A stretch of DNA of 41,368 nt from the NCBI GenBank assembly GCA_019423745.1, contig JAHZAV010000024.1, positions 1-41,368 of the forward strand, in the 5' to 3' direction. The notes below the pieces were generated by a model. That model made no database searches. It saw only the letters and a program-made list of their open reading frames with translations, and was not told where the DNA came from. The position numbers and the translations under genes are program-made. This document shows positions 1 to 8,330 of this stretch, piece after piece. Origin of the DNA: Lachnospiraceae bacterium (GTDB lineage Bacteria > Bacillota > Clostridia > Lachnospirales > Lachnospiraceae). Position 1 is the first letter of the stretch. Each line of letters starts with the position of its first letter.

Positions 1-19
1 CTTTTTGTTTGCTTTACTC

Positions 20-48
20 TTGCATTCAATATTAGGGTTCGGTATAAT
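20..48 (+). promoter_or_regulatory. Predicted sigma-A promoter of the MATE gene
   Basis: TTGCAT (20-25), a 17-base spacer and a perfect TATAAT (43-48). Transcription would begin near 55. That lies downstream of the upstream ATG at 5, so it supports translation from the ATG at 95. Confidence 0.55.
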
Positions 49-94
49 AAAAGCTTCGGTTGGAAAGCGTAAAAATGCAAGGGGGAAAACAGCG

Positions 95-1453
95 ATGGAA
101 AGAGATATGACAGCAGGAAGCCCGGGAAAGGCAATTTTGAATTTTACAATACCTATTTTTATCGGTAATATCTTTCAACAGTTGTATAATATGGTGGATG
201 CGGTGATTGTTGGGAAGTTTGTAGGTCCACAGGCTTTGGCTGCCTTAGGATCTTGCGGAACAATTATGTTTTTGATTTTAGGATTTCTTCTTGGACTTAC
301 GGCAGGGTTTACAGTAATTACATCACAGCATTTTGGGGCTGGGAATAAAAAAGCGATGCGGCAGTCAGTGGCATCGGCAGCTATTTTATCCGGGGTTATC
401 TCTATCATTATGACAGCCGGAAGTATGCTTATGATGGAACAGATTTTGACATGGATGAATACACCTGCAGATATTTATGATGAGGCATACAGCTACATTA
501 TAGTTATTTGTGGGGGGATTGCAGCACAGGTGCTTTATAACCTGTTAGCCAGTATTCTCCGGGCTTTGGGAAATAGTAAAGTACCGTTGTATTTCCTTGT
601 TTTGGCAGCATTTTTAAATATTGTATTGGATCTTATATTTATTGTTGTGTTCCATATGGGAGCAGGAGGTGCTGCCTATGCTACTGTTATTTCACAGGCA
701 ATATCGGGAATACTTTGCCTTATCTATATTGGAAAGAAAGTGCCAGAGCTTCATCTGAAAAAGGAAGATTGGAAAATTAATTGGAGTATGGCAGGCTGGC
801 AGATGAAAATCGGTCTTCCTATGGCTTTGCAGTATTCGATCACGGCAGTTGGAACCATTATGGTGCAGGCAGCGCTTAATACGCTGGGGTCACTGGCTGT
901 TGCAGGGTTCGCTGCTGCAAGTAAGATTGAGCAGATAGTGACTCAGGCTTATGTGGCGCTGGGAACGGCTATGGCAACTTATTGCGCACAGAATACAGGA
1001 GCGGGGAAATTTAAACGAATTCGACAAGGATTCAAGGCGGCGACATTGATCGGAAGTGTTTATGCAGTCCTGACAGGAGTTGCAATTATACTGGGAGGAA
1101 AGTATCTGACAATTCTTTTCGTTTCTGAACAGGTAAATGAGATTATGAATCTTGCGGATATTTATTTGAAATGCGTAGCTGTTACTTTTATTCCTCTGGC
1201 AATTGTGAATATTTATCGAAATGGAATTCAAGGGATGGGGTACGGACTTCTTCCTATGATGGCAGGGGTGGCGGAATTAATCGGGAGAGGAAGCGTGGCA
1301 TTGATTTCAGCATCTCGTGGAAGTTATATGGGGACATGTATGGCAAGTCCTGCAGCCTGGATTTTGGCAGGGAGTTTGCTCCTTGTTATGTATTTTGGTA
1401 TTGTACATAGGAAAAGTGGAGAAGAAAGAAAAAAAGCTGTCAGAAAAGGATGA
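95..1453 (+). CDS. MATE family multidrug/sodium antiporter
   Basis: Predicted inner-membrane cation-coupled exporter of the MATE superfamily (MatE domain twice, about 12 membrane helices, 452 residues, the usual family length). The N-terminus MERDMTAGSPGKAILNFTIP and the following segment GNIFQQLYNMVDAVIVGKFVG are typical of the clostridial branch. I start at the ATG at 95 because GGGGG lies nine bases upstream. A predicted promoter at 20-48 would not transcribe the in-frame ATG at 5, and the 30 extra residues do not resemble the family. The C-terminus is short and basic. The gene stands alone ahead of the pyrH operon. The substrate cannot be told from sequence. Confidence 0.93.
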   Translation: MERDMTAGSPGKAILNFTIPIFIGNIFQQLYNMVDAVIVGKFVGPQALAALGSCGTIMFLILGFLLGLTAGFTVITSQHFGAGNKKAMRQSVASAAILSGVISIIMTAGSMLMMEQILTWMNTPADIYDEAYSYIIVICGGIAAQVLYNLLASILRALGNSKVPLYFLVLAAFLNIVLDLIFIVVFHMGAGGAAYATVISQAISGILCLIYIGKKVPELHLKKEDWKINWSMAGWQMKIGLPMALQYSITAVGTIMVQAALNTLGSLAVAGFAAASKIEQIVTQAYVALGTAMATYCAQNTGAGKFKRIRQGFKAATLIGSVYAVLTGVAIILGGKYLTILFVSEQVNEIMNLADIYLKCVAVTFIPLAIVNIYRNGIQGMGYGLLPMMAGVAELIGRGSVALISASRGSYMGTCMASPAAWILAGSLLLVMYFGIVHRKSGEERKKAVRKG

Positions 1454-1480
1454 TCATTTATTCCATTTTGAGGAAACCTA

Positions 1481-1489
1481 TGATATACT
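1481..1489 (+). promoter_or_regulatory. Extended -10 promoter candidate for the pyrH operon
   Basis: TGA followed by TATACT (1484-1489) forms an extended -10 element. At 17 bases upstream only a poor -35 (TTCCAT, 1461-1466) is seen. The leader before the pyrH ATG would be about 65 bases. No terminator is visible after the MATE gene, so read-through is also possible. Confidence 0.4.
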
Positions 1490-1563
1490 TTAATCTAGGT
1501 ATGCACATGTGAAAAATAACAAAAGTGTATCGTATTACATCGGAAAATAAGGAGCATGACTTT

Positions 1564-2259
1564 ATGAAAAGAGTATTGTTAAAGTTAAGTGGGGAAGCAC
1601 TTGCGGGAGATAAAAAGACAGGATTTGATGAGGAAACCTGCATTGGGGTTGCTCGTCAGGTAAAGAAGCTTGCAGATGAAGGTTATCAGATTGCGATTGT
1701 GACCGGCGGAGGGAATTTCTGGCGAGGCAGAACCAGCGAGACTATCGATCGTACAAAGGCAGATCAGATTGGAATGCTGGCTACAGTGATGAACTGTATT
1801 TATGTATCGGATATTTTTCGCCATGTTGGTATGAAAACGGAAGTATTTACACCTTTTGTATGTGGAGCTTTTACCTCTCTTTTCTCTAAGGATAAAGCGG
1901 TAGAAGCATTGGAGGAAGGAAAAGTAATTTTCTTTGCCGGAGGTACGGGACATCCATATTTTTCTACAGATACAGGAGCTGTTTTGCGTGCCATTGAGAT
2001 CGAAGCGGATGCAATGCTTCTTGCAAAAGCAATAGATGGTATTTATGACAGTGATCCAAAGACAAATCCAGATGCTGTGAAATACGATGAGATTTCTATT
2101 CAGGAAATTATTGACAAAAAACTAATGGCTGTGGATTTGACCGCGTCTATCATGTGTTTGGAAAATAAAATGCCTATGCTTGTATTTGGCCTCAATGAGG
2201 AAAACAGTATTGTCAATACTATGTCAGGAACATTTAACGGCACAAAAGTGACCGTGTAG
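1564..2259 (+). CDS. pyrH: UMP kinase
   Basis: Phosphorylates UMP to UDP with ATP in pyrimidine nucleotide synthesis; cytoplasmic hexamer of the amino-acid-kinase fold. The protein has 231 residues. It opens MKRVLLKLSGEAL, the family's nucleotide-binding start, and carries GGGNFWRGR, the DQIGMLATVMN segment and the TGHPYFSTDTGAVLRA loop. I chose the ATG at 1564 because AAGGAG (1549-1554) lies nine bases upstream. The in-frame ATG at 1525 adds 13 residues with no family similarity. It is followed 29 bases later by frr, the usual pyrH-frr order in Firmicutes. Confidence 0.97.
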   Translation: MKRVLLKLSGEALAGDKKTGFDEETCIGVARQVKKLADEGYQIAIVTGGGNFWRGRTSETIDRTKADQIGMLATVMNCIYVSDIFRHVGMKTEVFTPFVCGAFTSLFSKDKAVEALEEGKVIFFAGGTGHPYFSTDTGAVLRAIEIEADAMLLAKAIDGIYDSDPKTNPDAVKYDEISIQEIIDKKLMAVDLTASIMCLENKMPMLVFGLNEENSIVNTMSGTFNGTKVTV

Positions 2260-2288
2260 TATAAAGAAAGATAAGGGAGGAAATTACT

Positions 2289-2840
2289 ATGAATGAAAAA
2301 TTACAGGTATATGAAGAAAAAATGAAAAAAACATTGGCAAATCTGGACGGGGAACTTGCTACGATTCGTGCTGGCCGTGCCAACCCCAATGTGCTCAATA
2401 AAATTACAGTAGATTATTATGGAACACCGACACCGATTCAGCAAGTGGCAAATATATCTGTTCCAGAGGCTCGGATGATTCAGATTCAGCCGTGGGAAAA
2501 GAGTATGCTCAAGGTCATTGAAAAAGCTATTAATATGTCAGATATTGGGATTAATCCAACAAACGATGGTTCTACAGTTCGTCTGATATTTCCAGAGCTT
2601 ACTGAAGAGCGAAGAAAAGAATTGGTAAAGGATGTTAAGAAAAAAGGCGAACAGGCCAAGGTTGCAATCCGAAATATTAGACGGGATGGAAATGATGCTT
2701 TCAAAAAAATGAAAGGAAGCGATATTTCAGAGGATGAGATTAAAGATTTGGAAGCACAATTGCAGAAACTGACAGATAAATATGTGGCAGAGGCAGATAA
2801 ATCAGTAGAGCATAAGTCAAAAGAGGTCATGACAGTTTAA
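2289..2840 (+). CDS. frr: Ribosome recycling factor
   Basis: Splits the post-termination ribosome together with EF-G. At 183 residues it is the normal RRF length. It shows the three-helix-bundle sequence with TIRAGRANPNVL near the N-terminus, GTPTPIQQVANISVPEARM (domain II) and LTEERRKELVKDVKKKGEQA. AGGGAGG sits eight bases before the ATG. It lies in the pyrH-frr-uppS-cdsA-dxr-rseP string, one of the most conserved operons in Firmicutes. The 103-base gap to uppS holds a palindromic repeat (see separate entry). Confidence 0.98.
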   Translation: MNEKLQVYEEKMKKTLANLDGELATIRAGRANPNVLNKITVDYYGTPTPIQQVANISVPEARMIQIQPWEKSMLKVIEKAINMSDIGINPTNDGSTVRLIFPELTEERRKELVKDVKKKGEQAKVAIRNIRRDGNDAFKKMKGSDISEDEIKDLEAQLQKLTDKYVAEADKSVEHKSKEVMTV

Positions 2841-2850
2841 ACAGAGGACA

Positions 2851-2887
2851 AAACGGGGACGGGGACATGGGAATAGTGTCCCCGTTT
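2851..2887. repeat. GGGGAC palindromic intergenic element
   Basis: Perfect 10-base inverted repeat: AAACGGGGAC (2851-2860) and GTCCCCGTTT (2878-2887). An inner alternative pairs GGGGACA with TGTCCCC. A second weak hairpin (TCGGG 2894-2898 with CCCGA 2910-2914) follows directly. There is no T-tract, so it is not a standard terminator. It resembles REP-type mobile palindromes; that identity is inference, and only one copy is in this window. Confidence 0.55.
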
Positions 2888-2943
2888 AAAGCGTCGGGTA
2901 AGAAGCTTTCCCGATAAAAGAACATAGCAGGAGGAATTTGGCG

Positions 2944-3657
2944 ATGAATATACCAAGACATGTGGCGATCATCCTGGATGGAAATGGGCGGTGGGCAAAG
3001 TCTAAAGGAATGCCCAGAAATTATGGCCATGCACAGGGAAGCAAGACGGTAGAGAAAATCTGTGAGGAAGCATGGAAGATGGGAATTAAGTATCTTACCG
3101 TCTATGCATTTTCTACAGAGAATTGGAATCGTCCAAAAGATGAAGTAGATGCGCTGATGAAACTACTCCGGAATTATATGAAAACTTGTCTGAAAACAGC
3201 AGCAAAAAATGATATGAAGATACGAGTTATTGGAGATAAAACCAGGCTGGCGCAGGATATTCAGAATCGTATTGATGAATTGGAGAAAGCTACGGTTAAT
3301 AACGGCGGTTTGAATTTTCAGATTGCCATTAATTACGGAAGCAGGGATGAAATTCTCCGTGCTGTCAGGAAGATTGCACAGGATGCGGTATCTGGAAAGC
3401 TGGAACCAGAATCGATAGATGAAGGTTGCTTTGAGTCGTATCTTGACACACATGATATTCCCGATCCTGATCTGTTGATTCGCACAAGCGGCGAGGAACG
3501 GCTTTCCAATTACCTTTTATGGCAGTTGGCATATTCAGAATTTTATTTTACAGATGTACTCTGGCCCGATTTTTCAAAAGAGGAGCTTTGGAAAGCAATA
3601 GAGCAGTATAATGCCAGAGACCGCCGGTATGGAAAAGTATCGGAGAAGGGGGAATAG
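2944..3657 (+). CDS. uppS: Isoprenyl transferase (undecaprenyl diphosphate synthase)
   Basis: Condenses isopentenyl diphosphate onto farnesyl diphosphate to make the C55 carrier lipid for wall polymers. The 237-residue protein has the cis-prenyltransferase motifs HVAIILDGNGRWAK near residue 6 (catalytic Asp in DGNGR), YAFSTENWNRP, and the C-terminal LLIRTSGEERLSNYLLWQ followed by AYSEFYF. The ATG at 2944 is chosen over the TTG at 2938: AGGAGG (2929-2934) is nine bases from the ATG but only three from the TTG. Its stop is three bases before cdsA, so the two are almost certainly co-translated. Confidence 0.97.
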   Translation: MNIPRHVAIILDGNGRWAKSKGMPRNYGHAQGSKTVEKICEEAWKMGIKYLTVYAFSTENWNRPKDEVDALMKLLRNYMKTCLKTAAKNDMKIRVIGDKTRLAQDIQNRIDELEKATVNNGGLNFQIAINYGSRDEILRAVRKIAQDAVSGKLEPESIDEGCFESYLDTHDIPDPDLLIRTSGEERLSNYLLWQLAYSEFYFTDVLWPDFSKEELWKAIEQYNARDRRYGKVSEKGE

Positions 3658-3660
3658 CAG

Positions 3661-4458
3661 ATGTTTAAAACGAGGCTCTTAAGTGGAATTATACTTGTAA
3701 TTGTATTGATTATTACAGTAGGATATGGAGGCAACCTACTGTTTGGCATTCTGGCAGTAATTAGTCTGATTGGTATGAATGAATTGTATAAAGTTGTAAA
3801 AGTAGAAAAAAGCGGACTTGGTATTGTGGGATACCTGGCAGCGGTATCTTATTATGTCTTGTTACTTACCGACAGACTGGATGTTATGACAGCCCTATCT
3901 ATTTTGTTTCTTATACTCGTAATGGCAGTGTATGTTTTGTCCTTTCCTAAGTATCGGACAGAGCAGGTTATGATTACGTATTTTGGATTGTTTTATGTAG
4001 CAGTCATGCTTTCTTATGTCTATCAGACAAGAATGTTGCCGGATGGCAGTGTGGCGGTATGGCTCATTTTCTTAAGTTCCTGGGGATGTGATACCTGCGC
4101 TTATTGTGTAGGTATGTTGATTGGAAAGCACAAAATGGCTCCCAGGCTAAGTCCTAAAAAATCCGTGGAAGGTGGCGTGGGAGGAGTTCTTGGTGCTGCA
4201 ATTCTTGGTGCGCTGTTTTCTTTAGCAATGAACCAGTGGGCACAGACTGATGTAAACCCTGCTTTTTACGCGCTTATATGTGGAGTGGGGGGGATCATTT
4301 CTCAAATTGGTGATCTGGCTGCTTCAGCGATTAAAAGAAATCACGAGATTAAAGATTACGGGAAACTTATTCCCGGACATGGAGGAATCTTGGATCGATT
4401 TGACAGTGTGATTTTTACAGCTCCAGTTATTTATTATTTAACAGTGCTGCTTGGATAG
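3661..4458 (+). CDS. cdsA: Phosphatidate cytidylyltransferase (CDP-diglyceride synthase)
   Basis: Makes CDP-diacylglycerol from phosphatidate and CTP, the branch point to phosphatidylglycerol and cardiolipin. It is an integral membrane enzyme with about seven hydrophobic helices in 265 residues. The signature near residues 221-249 is clear: ASAIKRNHEIKDYGKLIPGH followed by GG.LDR.DS, which carries the metal-binding acidic residues. The gene starts three bases after the uppS stop and ends 15 bases before dxr. The AGGAGG for dxr overlaps its stop codon region. Confidence 0.96.
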   Translation: MFKTRLLSGIILVIVLIITVGYGGNLLFGILAVISLIGMNELYKVVKVEKSGLGIVGYLAAVSYYVLLLTDRLDVMTALSILFLILVMAVYVLSFPKYRTEQVMITYFGLFYVAVMLSYVYQTRMLPDGSVAVWLIFLSSWGCDTCAYCVGMLIGKHKMAPRLSPKKSVEGGVGGVLGAAILGALFSLAMNQWAQTDVNPAFYALICGVGGIISQIGDLAASAIKRNHEIKDYGKLIPGHGGILDRFDSVIFTAPVIYYLTVLLG

Positions 4459-4473
4459 GAGGCAGAAAGAAAA

Positions 4474-5616
4474 ATGAAAAAAATAGGAATTCTGGGTTCT
4501 ACCGGTTCTATCGGTACACAGACTCTGGAAGTAGTACGAGAAAACAGAGACATTGAAGTAACAGCACTGGCTGCTGGAAGAAATATTCGTCTGTTGGAGG
4601 AACAGATTCGGGAGTTTTCTCCTAGAATAGCGGCTGTGTGGGATGAGAAGATGGCAGAGGAACTTAAGGGGAAAGTAAAGGATCTGCCTGTTAAGATTGT
4701 TTCTGGTATGGATGGATTGATTGAGGTATCCACCTATTGGGAAATGGAGATACTAGTAACAGCAATTGTAGGAATGATTGGAATAAGACCAACAATAGAA
4801 GCAATAAAGGCAGGGAAGGATATTGCGCTTGCAAATAAGGAAACTTTAGTAACAGCAGGACACCTTATTATGCCTTTGGCCAAAGAAAAAGAAGTTTCTA
4901 TTTTACCTGTAGACAGTGAACACAGTGCTATTTTCCAATCACTTCAGGGGTGCAGGCATCAGGAAGTAAAAAAGATCCTTCTTACGGCATCAGGAGGACC
5001 TTTCCGAGGAAGAAAAAAAGAAGAATTGGCAGATATTCAAGTGGAGGATGCTCTGAAACATCCTAACTGGGAGATGGGGAAAAAAATTACTATTGATTCT
5101 TCTACGATGGTAAACAAAGGACTGGAAGTAATAGAGGCAAAATGGCTTTTTGATGTGGATGTCAATCAGATTCAGGTTGTTGTTCAGCCACAAAGCGTTA
5201 TTCATTCAATGGTGGAATATGTAGATGGAGCGGTGATGGCTCAACTTGGAACTCCGGATATGAAACTTCCCATACAATATGCCCTTTACTATCCGGAACG
5301 AAAATATTTGCCGGGAGAACGCCTGGATTTCTGGAAGCTCGGGAAGCTGGATTTTGAAAGACCTGATACAGATACATTTTATGGTCTTTCGCTGGCTTAT
5401 GAGGCGGGAAGAAAAGGAGGCAGTCTGCCGACTGTATTTAATGCGGCAAATGAAAGAGCAGTGCAATTATTCCTGGAGCGAAAGATTGGTTATCTGGAAA
5501 TCCCTGAGCTTATTAAGGAGTGTATGGAAAGGCACAAAAACATTGAACAACCGTCTCTTGATGAGATATTAGATACAGAAGAGGGGGTCTATGAATATAT
5601 CAACAGCAGGAAGTAG
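4474..5616 (+). CDS. dxr: 1-deoxy-D-xylulose-5-phosphate reductoisomerase
   Basis: Second step of the non-mevalonate (MEP) isoprenoid pathway, giving MEP from DXP with NADPH. It has 380 residues, the usual length. The N-terminal dinucleotide loop GSTGSIG is at residues 8-14, ANKETLV at about 120, and the metal and substrate motif PVDSEHSAIFQ near 146 with Asp147 and Glu149. Further motifs are ASGGPFRG, HPNWEMGKKITIDSSTMVNK and GLEVIEAKWLF. AGGAGG (4457-4462) is placed for the ATG at 4474. With uppS upstream, two isoprenoid steps share one operon. Confidence 0.98.
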   Translation: MKKIGILGSTGSIGTQTLEVVRENRDIEVTALAAGRNIRLLEEQIREFSPRIAAVWDEKMAEELKGKVKDLPVKIVSGMDGLIEVSTYWEMEILVTAIVGMIGIRPTIEAIKAGKDIALANKETLVTAGHLIMPLAKEKEVSILPVDSEHSAIFQSLQGCRHQEVKKILLTASGGPFRGRKKEELADIQVEDALKHPNWEMGKKITIDSSTMVNKGLEVIEAKWLFDVDVNQIQVVVQPQSVIHSMVEYVDGAVMAQLGTPDMKLPIQYALYYPERKYLPGERLDFWKLGKLDFERPDTDTFYGLSLAYEAGRKGGSLPTVFNAANERAVQLFLERKIGYLEIPELIKECMERHKNIEQPSLDEILDTEEGVYEYINSRK

Positions 5617-5629
5617 CAGGAGGTAGAAT

Positions 5630-6661
5630 TTGGGAATCATCATTGCAATTTTAATCTTCAGTTTTATTATATTTTTTCACGAACTGGGACATTTTGTTCT
5701 GGCAAAGCTTAATGGCATTGAGGTGCAGGAGTTTGCAATCGGGATGGGACCGGCTCTTTTTACAAAACAGTTTCATGGAACGCTTTATGCGGTTAGAATT
5801 TTACCCATTGGCGGATACTGCGCAATGGGGGAAGATGAGGAAGCTACGGATTCTCCCACCAATTTTAATAATAAATCTGTGTGGGCAAGAATTTCTGTTA
5901 TTGTGGCAGGACCTGTTTTTAACTTTATTTTAGCGTTTTTATGTGCAGTAGTGCTGATTGCTTTTACTGGATATGACGAGCCCGTGATCGGATCGGTGAA
6001 TGAAGGGTATCCGGCCGAGGAGGCAGGTCTTCAGCCCGGAGATCGCATTGTGGAAATCAATGGAAAATCGATTCATATTTTCCGAGAGGTGCAGACTTAT
6101 AATCAATTTCATCAGGGAGAAGAAGTAGAAATTATTTTCGAGAGAGATGGTGTTGAACGAGGAGTGACTCTGCAGCCTAAATACAATGAAGAGATGTCTT
6201 ATTACCTCTTCGGTATCAACAGCTCTGGTTATACAAAGGCGACCCCTGGAAAAGCATTGCAGTATGGCGTTTATGAAGTGAAATATTGGATTGATACAAC
6301 ATTATCTAGTCTGAAAATGCTTGTAACCGGGCAGATTGGGATTGATCAGATTTCTGGACCGGTAGGTATTGTGGATGTGGTGGATTCAACTTACAAAGAA
6401 GCCAAGGATTATGGGGTACTGACGGTGACTGTGAATATGCTGTATATTGCGATTCTAATATCAGCTAACTTAGGAGTGATGAATTTGCTTCCTCTTCCGG
6501 CGCTTGATGGAGGGCGTCTTGTGTTCCTGGTGATTGAAGCAGTTCGAAGAAAAAGGATCCCGCCGGAAAAAGAAGGTTATGTACATTTTGCTGGTATCGT
6601 CCTGTTAATGGCACTGATGGTTGTCGTATTGTTCAACGATATTCAGAGGGTATTTTTTTAA
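5630..6661 (+). CDS. rseP: RIP metalloprotease RseP (site-2 protease family)
   Basis: Membrane-embedded zinc protease that cuts anti-sigma factors or signal-peptide remnants within the bilayer. In 343 residues it shows HELGH at 17-21 (zinc ligands and catalytic Glu), a PDZ domain at about 115-185 (GYPAEEAGLQPGDRIVEING) and the third ligand motif NLLPLPALDGGRL at about 285-297. Translation starts at TTG 5630: AGGAGG (5618-5623) is six bases upstream and no ATG lies near. The stop codon sits inside the loop of the terminator that closes the operon. Confidence 0.96.
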   Translation: MGIIIAILIFSFIIFFHELGHFVLAKLNGIEVQEFAIGMGPALFTKQFHGTLYAVRILPIGGYCAMGEDEEATDSPTNFNNKSVWARISVIVAGPVFNFILAFLCAVVLIAFTGYDEPVIGSVNEGYPAEEAGLQPGDRIVEINGKSIHIFREVQTYNQFHQGEEVEIIFERDGVERGVTLQPKYNEEMSYYLFGINSSGYTKATPGKALQYGVYEVKYWIDTTLSSLKMLVTGQIGIDQISGPVGIVDVVDSTYKEAKDYGVLTVTVNMLYIAILISANLGVMNLLPLPALDGGRLVFLVIEAVRRKRIPPEKEGYVHFAGIVLLMALMVVVLFNDIQRVFF

Positions 6662-6679
6662 GAAATACCCTCTCTTTTT
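6645..6679 (+). terminator. Rho-independent terminator of the pyrH-rseP operon
   Basis: AGAGGGTATTT (6645-6655) pairs with AAATACCCTCT (6663-6673), followed by CTTTTT. The left arm is the last codons of rseP and the loop contains its TAA. Confidence 0.9.
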
Positions 6680-6723
6680 CTGCAGAAGAATTGCGTTGAT
6701 ATTACATTCGGAGGAATGAGAAA

Positions 6724-8310
6724 ATGAAAAAAGATAAAAATATTTCTGCTACAATTCAGAGAGCAGAACGTTTTCCGGTTATCCTGATAGGCGAAGGGGT
6801 GATTGTTGGTGGGATTGGAGGACTTGTAGTGATATTGTACCGCATGCTCCTTGGATATGCGGGTGACTGGATGAATGTAATTTTAAATTTTATAGGAAAC
6901 AGACCTTTGTGGATTGCTGGATGGTTTGCAGTTCTTGTTATCATGGCAGTATTGACAGGAAGACTGGTATCTTATGAACCGCTTATTTCAGGAAGCGGAA
7001 TTCCACAGTTGGAAGGAGAAATTGCCGGGAAGATTGATCAGGTATGGTGGAAAGTACTTCCGGCTAAGTTTACCGGGGGATTTTTGTGTATTTTTGGTGG
7101 TCTGGCACTCGGAAGGGAAGGCCCTTCTATTCAGTTGGGGGCTACAGTGGGAAAGATGGTGTCCCGGATTTTGGATCGAGGTAAGACAGAAGAAAAGTTT
7201 TTGCTAACCTGCGGTGCCAGCGCTGGTTTGGCGGCGGCTTTCCATGCCCCACTTGCAGGGGTTATGTTTTCTTTAGAGGAAGTTCATAAAAATTTCTCTG
7301 TGTCGGTACTGATATCTGTTATGTCAGCTTCTCTTACAGCTGATTTTCTTGCGACGATGATTCTTGGGAGGGAATCAGTATTTTCATTTGAACTTTTGAA
7401 GGTGCTTCCGGCAGAGTATTATGGAATGATTGTTGCCCTCGGTATTATTCTTGGCGTTCTTGGCGTATTTTATAATTGGTTTACCTTGAAGGTTCAGTCA
7501 ATATATAATAGTATGACGAAGTTGGGGATTACTGGAAAAATACTTATTCCTTTTTTGTGTGCGGGAGTGATTGGACTTTTTGTCCCACAAATGTTGGGTA
7601 CAGGACATTCGCTTATTGAGGAATTGACAGCTGGGAATATGGCACTTGGTACTATGGTGTTTTTCTTGGCAGGAAGATTTTTGTTTTCTGCTGTTTGTTT
7701 CGGATCTGGTGCACCGGGCGGCATTTTTTTCCCCATGTTGATTATCGGTGCATTTATAGGGGGGATTTTTGCCGAGACGGAACATGTTCTTTTTGGATTA
7801 GAATCTGTTTATTTGAATAACTTTGTTCTACTTGCTATGGCTGGATATTTTACGGCAATTGTAAGGGCTCCCTTGACGGGAATTATACTGATTTTTGAAA
7901 TGACGGGTTCTGTCAGTCAGATGCTTTCTCTGGCGCTTGTATCCACCATGGCATATATTGTGGCTACTCTGATGCGATCAGAACCAATTTATGAAAGTCT
8001 TCTTAAAAATCTTTTGAAAAAAAGAGGTGAGAAAGTTTCAGAAAGAGGGAAAGAAAAAGTACTGACAGAATGTATCGTTATGCTGGGATCTTTTGCAGCA
8101 GGGAAAATGATTCGAGAGGTGGAATGGCCTAAGCGATGCTTGTTGGTTTCAGTTCAAAGAGGCGAAGATGAGATTATTCCCAGAGGCAGCACAAAAATAG
8201 AAACTGGAGACTGTCTTATTTTTTTGACAGATGAAACAGACAGCCCCCGAGTAATGGAAGAAATAAAGAAATTATGTAGTGAACATCTGACAGAGACACA
8301 GGCAGAATAA
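6724..8310 (+). CDS. ClC family chloride channel/antiporter with C-terminal RCK_C domain
   Basis: Integral membrane anion transporter, 528 residues. The anion pathway motifs are GSGIP at 90-94, GREGPSIQLG at 130-139 with gating Glu132, GAPGGIFFP at 329-337, and LEEVHKNF around 184-191. Glu186 matches the internal proton glutamate (E203) of the E. coli antiporter. Retention of both glutamates suggests chloride/proton exchange rather than a passive channel. Residues about 445-515 form a TrkA-C (RCK_C) regulatory domain, ending SVQRGEDEIIPRGSTKIETG and DCLIFLTD. GGAGG lies nine bases before the ATG. It is convergent with the next gene. Confidence 0.93.
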   Translation: MKKDKNISATIQRAERFPVILIGEGVIVGGIGGLVVILYRMLLGYAGDWMNVILNFIGNRPLWIAGWFAVLVIMAVLTGRLVSYEPLISGSGIPQLEGEIAGKIDQVWWKVLPAKFTGGFLCIFGGLALGREGPSIQLGATVGKMVSRILDRGKTEEKFLLTCGASAGLAAAFHAPLAGVMFSLEEVHKNFSVSVLISVMSASLTADFLATMILGRESVFSFELLKVLPAEYYGMIVALGIILGVLGVFYNWFTLKVQSIYNSMTKLGITGKILIPFLCAGVIGLFVPQMLGTGHSLIEELTAGNMALGTMVFFLAGRFLFSAVCFGSGAPGGIFFPMLIIGAFIGGIFAETEHVLFGLESVYLNNFVLLAMAGYFTAIVRAPLTGIILIFEMTGSVSQMLSLALVSTMAYIVATLMRSEPIYESLLKNLLKKRGEKVSERGKEKVLTECIVMLGSFAAGKMIREVEWPKRCLLVSVQRGEDEIIPRGSTKIETGDCLIFLTDETDSPRVMEEIKKLCSEHLTETQAE

Positions 8311-8330
8311 AAGAGGTTGAAATCGAAGTT

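Noticed and set aside
5..94. N-terminal extension of the MATE protein from the ATG at 5
   Set aside because: No ribosome site, a predicted promoter overlaps it, and the extra residues do not fit the family.
2938..2943. TTG start for uppS six bases before the ATG
   Set aside because: It is only three bases from AGGAGG, too close for initiation; the ATG has ideal spacing.
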